DNA from: Isoperla grammatica
Taxonomy: Eukaryota; Arthropoda; Insecta; Plecoptera; Perlodidae
Direction: 5' to 3'
DNA: 64,000 nt
NCBI GenBank assembly: GCA_945910005.1
Contig: OX246749.1
Location: forward strand, 34,064,084 to 34,128,083
Part shown: positions 55,568-64,000 of the stretch, in pieces
How the letters are laid out: each line of letters opens with the position of its first letter
Numbering within the stretch: position 1 is the first letter of the stretch
Notes under the pieces: model-generated
What the model was told of the DNA's origin: nothing
The model's database searches: none
Seen by the model: only the letters and a program-made list of their open reading frames with translations
Made by a program: the position numbers and the translations under genes

Positions 55568-58500
55568 ATGACGTCATGGCTGTCAGCGCTGACCTCACTG
55601 ACCTTGGCAACCTTCAGCCTTGCGGTGCCCGACCGGCCGCACATTATCTACATCATCGCAGACGACCTGGTGAGAGGGGGGGGGGGGGGGGGGGGGCAGC
55701 CCATTATGTCATCAGATAGAGTTGCCTATAATCGCAATTATCTCCAACATGACCTGGAGTTTCTTGCAGTTTTGTTCATAACTGCAAATGAAAGGCCTAA
55801 TGAGTAATGACAATTAAGACAGAGTATACATGGCAATTAAACGTGTACCAACGTCTTCTATTAAATCAATACTAATCAAATGTAATTGCGTAGGGCAAGA
55901 AGTCTTGTCCCAAATACTTATTATCGCAATTATCTCAAACAAGGTGGAGTTTCTGGCAGTTCTGTTTATAACTGCCGTTAGAGGGCCTAATGCCAATTAT
56001 GCTAGAGTGTGCAGGGAGTGCGAGGTGCTAATTATAGCTTGTGTATTGCAGGGGTGGAATGACGTCGGCTTCCACGGCTCCAATCAGATCCCGACCCCGA
56101 ACATCGACGCCCTCGCCTACGACGGCGTCATCCTCAACAACTACTACGTGGCCGCCATTTGTACTCCGAGCAGGAGCGCCCTGATGACCGGCAGGCACCC
56201 CATACACACGGGTAACACTTCCACCTCCTTCCTGTGATCCTGATACATCAGGGTACACTGACTGTCGACTCATTCCTGTGATCCTGATACATCAGGGTAC
56301 ACTGACTTCCGACTCATTCCTGTGATCCTGATACATCAGGGTACACTGACTTCCGACTCATTCCTGTGATCCTGATACATCAGGGTACACTGACTTCCGA
56401 CTCATTCCTGTGATCCTGATACATCAGGGTACACTGACTTCCGACTCATTCCTGTGATCCTGATACATCAGGGTACACTGACTTCCGACTAATTTCTGTG
56501 ATCCTAATATCACGGGATGAGCTTAGTCATAAGACGATTGGGCGACACCTTTGATGGCCAAAGATTCGTTGCTTGGATGCAGGTATGCAGCACAGCGTGC
56601 TGAAGGGTGCCGAGGCCAGAGGTCTGCCCCTCAACGAGACCCTCCTACCCCAACACCTCAAGTCTCTAGGGTACGCGACGCACATAGTCGGCAAGTGGCA
56701 CCTGGGCATGTACACGCGCAACCACACACCCACGAGGCGCGGGTTCGACACCCACCTCGGGTTCTGGACCGGACATCAAGACTACTTCGATCACACGGCT
56801 GTCGAGGTGGTGAGTGTTCAATTCCTTTTCCCTTCCCCCCTTCCCCTTTCCCTTTTCTTTTTCCCTCTTCCCTTTTCTATCTCTACTCTACGGAAACCGA
56901 GATTTATGTATGTTAATTTAGCTTAAAAATTATTTTAAAAAATGTCACAAAATAAACCTAGACAATGTCACCTACTAGAGAATTTAAAGCTTTTTCTTTC
57001 TTAATTATTAGTTATGTCCAGTCTTAGAATGTCCCAATAACTACTTATTCGTCGAATAGCTTGTTTTCTCCATGGCAACCACCAATCAAAACCATTGAAA
57101 TCCTCCAAATAGCTTAATTGCTTCAAATAACTTTCTTACTAGGAGATTGTAAGACCGGCCCTTAGAGTTCTTCTTTATTCTTAGGGTCGGTCTTACAATC
57201 TCCTAATAGGAAAGTTATTTGTAGCAATTAAGCTATTTGGCGGATTTCAAGAGTTTTCATTGGTGGTTGCCATGGAGACAACAAGCTATTCGACGAATAA
57301 GTAGTTATAGGCCATTTCAAAAACTATCTAGGACCCTTTGCATGAGTACCACCACAGTCTTCTAAATCTTCAAGAACAACAATACACAACAATTAAAAAT
57401 CAGTTTTCAAATGTTATATCCAGGTTCACTACAAGATCATCTACTACTTACCTTGACTTTAAATTTTTAATTGTTGTGCATTGTCGCTCATAAAGATTTA
57501 GAGGACCGTGATAATAACCATAGAAAGGGTTCTAGATACTTTTTGAAATGGTCTATTGGGACATTGTAAGACTGGACTGTTATAGTGGCCGTCACCTAGA
57601 GATGAACCCCAGGTATAGACATTTCCCCTAGCATCCTTTCCCCCACCACCTTCCGCCACTCGACAGACCAGACCCGTCCGATCTGTTTACAAACCGCAGA
57701 AAGGTTCAACTACCTGCTCAATTAAAAGTGAAGTTGCGTACCAAAATAATTAAAATTGTCATAACAACATTTAACTTCTTGTGGTTATGAGATTGTTGTT
57801 TCAATTAAAAAATCAAGCATACTGCAATTTTTTTTTTTTAATTCGTCCATATTTGAATGAATGTGCTGAAACATTTATCGGATTTTGTCAGTCAAATATG
57901 GACGAATTAAAAAAAATAAAATTGCAGTTTGCGTGATTTTTTGATTGAAACAACCATCTCATAACCACAAGAAGTTAAATGTTGCTATAACAATTTTAAT
58001 TATTTTGGTACGCAACTTCACTTTTAATTGAGCAGGTAGTTGAACCTTTCTGCGGTTTGTAAACAGATCGGACGGGTCTGGTCTGTCGAGTGGCGGAAGG
58101 TGGTGGGGGAAAGGTTGCTAGGGGAAATGTCTATACCTGGGGTTCATCTCTAGGTGACGGCCACTGTAGTTATGTATCCGTCTGGTGTGTGCAGCCGTAC
58201 TGGGGTCTGGACATGCGAAGGGGGCTGGACCCCGCGTGGGACCTGCACGGCCACTACTCGACGGATGTCTTCACATCCGAGGCTGTCTCCCTCATCCACG
58301 CCCACAACGGTAGCTCCACCCCCATGTTCCTCTACCTGGCCCACGCGGCCGTCCACTCCGGCAACCCCTACAACCCCCTACCCGTGCACGATAGTGACGT
58401 CAGCAAGATAGACAACATACACGACTACAACAGGAGAAAGTTCGCCGGTAAGTGTTGAAATAAGTAAACGGGACCGAAATCGGTAAATTGTCGTTTTTTT

Positions 58501-61500
58501 AGTGATATTTTGAGAACGCTCCTACATACTGAACATTTTTTTTGTGGGGGGGGGGGGGGGGGGGAAATTACACTATAGTTTCTTTGTGAGAGTTGTACAG
58601 GGTTAAAATGACACATTCTGTCTCAGTAGCTATTACTACTGACTGTCCCATGTCTGACTGTCCCCATGTCTGACTGTCCCATGCCTGTCTGTCTCAGCGA
58701 TGGTGTCGAAGCTGGACGAGTCAGTGGGTAAGGTGCTCAAAGCGCTGAGTGATACAGGAATGCTTCAAGACAGCATCGTAGTCTTCACTACTGACAACGA
58801 GGGCCCGGCTGAAGGGTTCAACCAGAACGCAGCGTCCAACTGGCCGCTCAAAGGGGTAAACTATCTCCTATTAGCTACGTGCTAGCTACTAGTTACTATA
58901 GTACATACTAGAGGTAGCGTAGTCTTCACTACCGACAACGGGGGCCCGGCCGAAGGATTCAACCAGAACGCAGCGTCCAACTGGCCGCTCAAAGGGGTAA
59001 ACTATCTCCTATTACCTACGTGCTAGCTACTAGCTACAATAGTACATACTAGAGGTAGCGTAGTCTTCACTACTGACAACGGGGGCCCGGCTGAAGGGTT
59101 CAACCAGAACGCAGCGTCCAACTGGCCACTCAAAGGGGTAAACTATCTCCTATTTGCTACGTGCTAGCTACTAGTTACTATAGTACATAGTAGAGGTAGC
59201 GTAGTCTTCACTACTGACAACGGGGGCCCGGCCGAAGGGTTCAACCAGAACGCAGCGTCCAACTGGCCGCTCAAAGGGGTAAACTATCTCCTATTTACTA
59301 CGTGCTAGCTACTAGTTACTATAGTACATACTAGAGGTAGCGTAGTCTTCACTACTGACAACGGGGGCCCGGCCGAAGGGTTCAACCAGAACGCTGCGTC
59401 CAACTGGCCACTCAAAGGGGTAAACTATCTCCTATTAGCTACGTGCTAGCTACTATAGTACATACTAGAGGTAGCGTAGTCTTCACTACTGACAACGGGG
59501 GCCCGGCCGAAGGATTCAACCAGAACGCAGCGTCCAACTGGCCGCTCAAAGGGGTAAACTATCTCCTATTAGCTACGTGCTAGCTACTAGTTACTACAGT
59601 ACATACTAGAGGTAGCGTAGTCTTCACTACTGACAACGGGGGCCCGGCCGAAGGGTTCAACCAGAACGCAGCGTCCAACTGGCCGCTCAAAGGGGTAAAC
59701 TATCTCCTATTAGCTACGTACTAGCTACTAGTTACTATAGTACATACTAGAGGTAGCGTAGTCTTCACTACTGACAACGGGGGCCCGGCCGAAGGATTCA
59801 ACCAGAACGCAGCGTCCAACTGGCCGCTCAAAGGGGTAAACTATCTCCTATTAGCTACGTGCTAGATACTATAGTACATACTAGAGGTAGCGTAGTCTTC
59901 ACTACTGACAACGGGGGCCCGGCTGAAGGATTCAACCAGAACGCAGCGTCCAACTGGCCGCTCAAAGGGGTAAACTATCTCCTACTAGCTACGTACTAGC
60001 TACTATAGTACATACTAGAAGTAGCGTAGTCTTCACTACCGACAACGGGGGCCCGGCCGAGGGATTCAACCAGAACGCAGCCTCCAACTGGCCGCTCAAA
60101 GGGGTAAACTATCTCATATTAGCTACGTACTAGCTACTATAGTACATACTAGAGGTAGCGTAGTCTTCACTACCGACAACAGGGGCCCGGCCGAAGGATT
60201 CAACCAGAACGCAGCGTCCAACTGGCCGCTCAAAGGGGTAAACTATCTCCTATTAGCTACGTGCTAGATACTATAGTACATACTAGAGGTAGCGTAGTCT
60301 TCACTACTGACAACGGGGGCCCGGCTGAAGGATTCAACCAGAACGCAGCGTCCAACTGGCCGCTCAAAGGGGTAAACTATCTCCTATTAGCTACGTACTA
60401 GCTACTAGTTACTATAGTACATACTAGAGGTAATGTAGTCTTCACTACTGACAACGGGGGCCCGGCCGAAGGGTTCAACCAGAACGCAGCCTCCAACTGG
60501 CCACTCAAAGGGGTAAACTATCTCCTATTAGCTACGTGCTAGCTACTAGTTACTATAGTACATACTAGAGGTAGCGTAGTCTTCACTACTGACAACGGGG
60601 GCCCGGCCGAAGGATTCAACCAGAACGCAGCGTCCAACTGGCCGCTCAAAGGGGTAAACTATCTCCTATTAGCTACGTGCTAGATACTATAGTACATACT
60701 AGAGGTAGCGTAGTCTTCACTACTGACAACGGGGGCCCGGCTGAAGGATTCAACCAGAACGCAGCCTCCAACTGGCCACTCAAAGGGGTAAACTATCTCC
60801 TATTAGCTACGTGCTAGCTACTAGTTACTATAGTACATACTAGAGGTAGCGTAGTCTTCACTACTGACAACGGGGGCCCGGCTGAAGGATTCAACCAGAA
60901 CGCAGCGTCCAACTGGCCACTCAAAGGGGTAAACTATCTCCTATTAGCTACGTACTAGCTACTAGTTACTATAGTACATACTAGAGGTAGCGTAGTCTTC
61001 ACTACTGACAACGGGGGCCCGGCTGAAGGATTCAACCAGAACGCAGCGTCCAACTGGCCGCTCAAAGGGGTAAACTATCTCCTATTAGCTACGTACTAGC
61101 TACTAGTTACTATAGTACATACTAGAGGTAGCGTAGTCTTCACTATACTGACAACGGGGGCCCGGCCGAAGGATTCAACCAGAACGCAGCGTCCAACTGG
61201 CCACTCAAAGGGGTAAACTATCTCCTATTAGCTACGTGCTAGCTACTAGTTACTACAGTACATACTAGAGGTAGCGTAGTCTTCACTACTGACAACGGGG
61301 GCCCGGCCGAAGGGTTCAACCAGAACGCAGCGTCCAACTGGCCGCTCAAAGGGGTAAACTATCTCCTATTAGCTACGTGCTAGCTACTAGTTACTACAGT
61401 ACATACTAGAGGTAGCGTAGTCTTCACTACTGACAACGGGGGCCCGGCCGAAGGGTTCAACCAGAACGCAGCGTCCAACTGGCCGCTCAAAGGGGTAAAC

Positions 61501-64000
61501 TATCTCCTATTAGCTACGTACTAGCTACTAGTTACTATAGTACATACTAGAGGTAGCGTAGTCTTCACTACTGACAACGGGGGCCCGGCTGAAGGGTTCA
61601 ACCAGAACGCCGCGTCCAACTGGCCGCTCAAAGGGGTAAACTATCTCCTATTAGCTACGTGCTAGCTACTAAGTACTATAGTACATACTAGAGGTAGCGT
61701 AGTCTTCACTACTGACAACGGGGGCCCGGCTGAAGGGTTCAACCAGAACGCAGCACCAACTGGCCGCTCAAAGGGGTAAACTATCTCCTATGAGCTACGT
61801 ACTAGTTACTATAGTACATACTAGAGGTAGCGTAGTCTTCACTACCGACAACGGGGGCCCGGCCGAAGGATTCAACCAGAACGCAGCCTCCAACTGGCCG
61901 CTAAAAGGGGTAAACTATCTCCTATTAGCTACGTGCTAGCTACTAGTTACTATAGTACATACTAGAGGTAGTGTAGTCTTCACTACTGACAACGGGGGCC
62001 CGGCCGAAGGGTTCAACCAGAACGCAGCGTCCAACTGGCCGCTCAAAGGGGTAAACTATCTCCTATTAGCTACGTGCTAGCTACTAGTTACTACACTACA
62101 TACTAGAGGTAGCTCAGCGGTAAGACGCGAGACTCTCGGTAGGTTGCCGGTTCGATTCCGGCCACCAGCAATCCGAGGTTTCCCTCAGACGTAAAAGCGA
62201 ATGCCGGGATTGAGTCTTAAAGTCGTCGTACAACAACTTCGGTAACACTTTCGTCATCAATCAACGACGTGTTTACGGTCTCGGCCAATCCGAGCAGGTA
62301 TTTGAATTAGCCACGGCCGCTGGTTGGCTGCCGCTCACCCCCCACCCGTGACGGAAGCATTACCTAAGTTGTTGTACGACGACTGTACTAACAGCCCTCG
62401 GACATTCCTTCCCAACATTCCAACGCAAGAGGTTTTGCAACTTTATAACCGGCTAAGACTGCTTCTGGTATGTAACGGCTATCCATGTTGTACCGATAGA
62501 GGTGGCTCAGCGGTAAGACGCGAGACTCTAATTCGGGAGGTCGCCGGTTCGATTCCGGCTACCGGCAGTCCTGACTGAAGGTTTTTCCCGAGGTTTTCCT
62601 CAGTCGTAAAAGCGAATGCTGGGACTGAGTCCTACTAACAGCCCTCGGACATTCCTTCCCAACTATCCAAAACACCCTTATAACCTAAGAGGGGCACATC
62701 AGGTAAAGCGCGTGTGCACCCTAAAACGGGCATTCCTACCAAAATTATTATTATTATCCATGTTGTGTACCGTGTTTGTGTGTCGCAGGTGAAGGCTACG
62801 CTGTGGGAGGGGGGAGTGAGGGGGGTGGGGCTAGTGTGGAGCCCTCTCATCAGAGCGCCGCCTGATTGGCTACCGTGTTTGTGTGTCGCAGGTGAAGGCC
62901 ACGCTGGGGTGGGGCTTGTGTGGAGCCCCCTCATCAGAGCGCCGCCTGATTGGCTACCGTGTTTGTGTGTCGCAGGTGAAGGCGACGCTATGGGAGGGGG
63001 GAGTGAGGGGGGTGGGGCTAGTGTGGAGCCCTCTCATCAGAGCGCCGCCTGATTGGCTACCGTGTTTGTGTGTCGCAGGTGAAGGCCACGCTGGGGTGGG
63101 GCTTGTGTGGAGCCCCCTCATCAGAGCGCCGCCTGATTGGCTACCGTGTTTGTGTGTCGCAGGTGAAGGCGACGCTATGGGAGGGAGGAGTGAGGGGGGT
63201 GGGGCTAGTGTGGAGCCCCCTCATCAGAGCGCCGCCTGATTGGCTACCGTGTTTGTGTGTCGCAGGTGAAGGCGACGCTATGGGAGGGAGGAGTGAGGGG
63301 GGTGGGGCTAGTGTGGAGCCCCCTCATCAGAGCGCCGCCTGATTGGCTACCGTGTTTGTGTGTCGCAGGTGAAGGCGACGCTATGGGAGGGGGGAGTGAG
63401 GGGGGTGGGGCTTGTGTGGAGCCCCCTCATCAGAGCGCCGCCTGATTGGCTACCGTGTTTGTGTGTCGCAGGTGAAGGCGACGCTATGGGAGGGAGGAGT
63501 GAGGGGGGTGGGGCTAGTGTGGAGCCCCCTCATCAGAGCGCCGCCTGATTGGCTACCGTGTTTGTGTGTCGCAGGTGAAGGCGACGCTGTGGGAGGGGGG
63601 AGTGAGGGGGGTGGGGCTAGTGTGGAGCCCCCTCATCAGAGCGCCGCCTGATTGGCTACCGTGTTTGTGTGTCGCAGGTGAAGGCTACGCTGTGGGAGGG
63701 GGGAGTGAGGGGGGTGGGGCTAGTGTGGAGCCCCCTCATCAGAGCGTCGCCTGATTGGCTACCGTGTTTGTGTGTCGCAGGTGAAGGCTACGCTGTGGGA
63801 GGGGGGAGTGAGGGGGGTGGGGCTAGTGTGGAGCCCCCTCATCAGAGCGCCGCCTGATTGGCTACCGTGTTTGTGTGTCGCAGGTGAAGGCGACGCTGTG
63901 GGAGGGGGGAGTGAGGGGGGTGGGGCTAGTGTGGAGCCCCCTCATCAGAGCGTCGCCTGATTGGCTACCGTGTTTGTGTGTCGCAGGTGAAGGCTACGCT
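55568..64000 (+). CDS. arylsulfatase B-type sulfatase, 3'-partial
   Basis: Exons 55568-55669, 56052-56211, 56583-56809, 58195-58447, 58698-58855 (300 codons, phases 0,1,0,1,0), then exon 6, whose start is amplified from 62789 to the window end. ARSB-type enzymes remove sulfate from GalNAc-4-sulfate in glycosaminoglycans, normally in lysosomes or secreted. Residues 1-19 form a signal peptide (MTSWLSAL...). Active-site pieces present: ADD (metal ligands), CTPSR (the Cys converted to formylglycine), GKWHLG, and K in [12 protein letters not shown] of exon 6. The pattern [32 protein letters not shown] and [11 protein letters not shown] fits ARSB/ARSI/ARSJ. Oddity: exon 5 reads TTDNEG where the family has DNGG; nearly all tandem copies of this exon keep DNGG. 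An acceptor (CCCCAG) just before the ATG implies a 5' UTR exon upstream. Confidence 0.93.
55674..55990. repeat. poly(G) tract and duplicated segment in sulfatase intron 1
   Basis: A G homopolymer of about 20 follows the exon 1 donor. Two related segments of about 65 bp (near 55725-55800 and 55918-55990) share ATCGCAATTATCTC and TAACTGC...GGCCTAATG. Confidence 0.7.
56220..56505. repeat. 47-bp minisatellite after sulfatase exon 2
   Basis: Six copies of a unit with TCCTGTGATCCTGATACATC and AGGGTACACTGACTTCCGAC. Starts within 10 bp of the exon 2 donor but contains no exon sequence. Confidence 0.93.
57015..57161. mobile_element. MITE family 1 copy
   Basis: TGTCCAGTCTTAGAATG to GTAAGACCGGCCC; TTA at 57012-57014 and 57162-57164. 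Opposite orientation to the copy at 57184. Confidence 0.8.
57184..57579. mobile_element. MITE family 1 copy interrupted by a nested element
   Basis: GGGTCGGTCTTACAATCTCC to ATAAGTAGTTAT, then insert 57309-57554, then ATTGGGACATTGTAAGACTGGAC. TTA at 57181-57183 and 57580-57582. Confidence 0.78.
57309..57554. mobile_element. nested palindrome related to the 93-bp satellite
   Basis: Ends AGGCCATTTCAAAAA and TTTTTGAAATGGTCT. Both arms resemble the satellite unit at 54240 (TAGGACCCTT...AACAACAATACACAACA and TTGTTGTGCATTGTC...AGAGGACCGTGAT). Confidence 0.7.
57584..58165. repeat. 582-bp palindrome before sulfatase exon 4
   Basis: AGTGGCCGTCACCTAGAGAT at the left mirrors the right end ATCTCTAGGTGACGGCCACT; arms of about 270 bp are almost identical. 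It ends 29 bp before exon 4, so it covers the region where the branch point should lie. Confidence 0.88.
58860..62103 (+). repeat. 132-143-bp array of sulfatase exon 5 end plus donor, 23 extra copies
   Basis: Each unit holds about 80 nt of exon 5 (GTAGTCTTCACTACTGACAAC to CTCAAAGGG), the donor GTAAAC, and about 60 nt of intron with CTATCTCCTATTAGCTACG and TAGTACATACTAGAGGTAGC. I count 23 units after the authentic exon. They vary by SNPs (GCC/GCT, AGC/ACC), a 9-bp CTAGTTACT-type deletion and one AACAGG variant near 60180. Units lack a good polypyrimidine acceptor, and reading through the first donor soon reaches a stop. Confidence 0.95.
62104..62215 (+). mobile_element. SINE-B copy at the array edge
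   Basis: The last array unit runs into a tRNA-like head through shared AGAGGTAGC. A box GTAGCTCAGCGG, B box GGTTCGATTCC, then the CCGAGGTTTCCCTCAGACG body. 62216-62497 is mostly unique sequence with a piece of SINE-B tail near 62392. Confidence 0.7.
62498..62760 (+). mobile_element. SINE-B, near full-length
   Basis: tRNA-like head with A box GTGGCTCAGCGG and B box GGTTCGATTCC; body with CTCAGTCGTAAAAGCGAATG, CTCGGACATTCCTTCCCAAC and GTGCACCCTAAAACGGGCAT, and an (ATT)n tail. Ends 29 bp before the first exon 6 acceptor. Confidence 0.82.
62770..64000 (+). repeat. 103-bp array of sulfatase exon 6 acceptor, at least 13 copies
   Basis: TGTGTCGCAG|GTGAAGG acceptors give exon-like starts at 62789, 62892, 62976, 63079, 63163, 63266, 63369, 63472, 63575, 63678, 63781, 63884 and 63987 (period 103, twice 84). 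Each holds the acceptor, about 85 nt encoding [12 protein letters not shown] and on to APPDWLP, then intron CCGTGTTTGTGTGTCGCAG. 103 is not a multiple of three; entry at an early copy hits TGA in the next unit. The array runs off the window; the true exon 6 must follow. Confidence 0.95.

Noticed and set aside
62498..62570. Functional tRNA gene
   Set aside because: Same tRNA-like head in at least four places followed by a shared body; SINE-B, not a tRNA locus.
62635..62934. Minus-strand 99-codon ORF
   Set aside because: Covers SINE-B and the sulfatase exon 6 array in antisense.

Overview
The window is nuclear DNA from an invertebrate animal. Genes are split into short GC-rich exons with GT...AG introns, and the introns and spacers are AT-rich and packed with MITEs, tRNA-derived SINEs, LINE scraps and satellites. 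I cannot name the species. The LINE tails and the many GGCCTA-rich tracts suggest an arthropod or another non-vertebrate bilaterian.

Six protein-coding genes can be rebuilt exon by exon, with splice phases that join cleanly. (1) + strand, 1026-11553: a DUF229 family protein, 5' end outside the window. (2) - strand, 19486-13344: PSMD13/Rpn9, a 26S proteasome lid subunit, complete, 385 aa. (3) - strand, 22492-20177: NUDT17-like Nudix hydrolase, complete, 320 aa. (4) + strand, 23281-28010: a C2H2 zinc-finger protein of about 531 aa with four N-terminal MDL(S/T)V-like motifs. (5) - strand, 44797-34357: SLC10A7, complete, 335 aa. (6) + strand, 55568 to beyond the window end: an arylsulfatase B-type sulfatase. 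These genes have unrelated housekeeping or metabolic roles and do not form a pathway.

The most striking feature is shared by five of the six genes. Short segments that straddle one exon boundary are amplified in tandem. DUF229 exon 3 plus its donor occurs 11 times, and its exon 4 acceptor 8 times. The PSMD13 exon 7 acceptor occurs 3 times. The last zinc-finger exon end with its stop codon occurs 11 times. The SLC10A7 exon 4 donor occurs 25 times. The sulfatase exon 5 donor occurs 24 times and its exon 6 acceptor at least 13 times. In DUF229 and the sulfatase both sides of the same intron are amplified. In DUF229 the copies are separated by roughly 42-nt stretches that look like complete mini-introns, and five extra copies are frame-preserving 39-codon cassettes. 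Units differ by SNPs and small indels, which argues against a simple assembly loop.

The rest is repeat-rich. At least six palindromic elements have exact 3-bp TTA/TAA target-site duplications (PIF/Harbinger-like MITEs), and further copies have near-matches. There are two tRNA-derived SINE families, a 1.9-kb satellite of a 7-bp unit, a 93-bp satellite upstream of the sulfatase, and very large palindromes just upstream of two splice acceptors.
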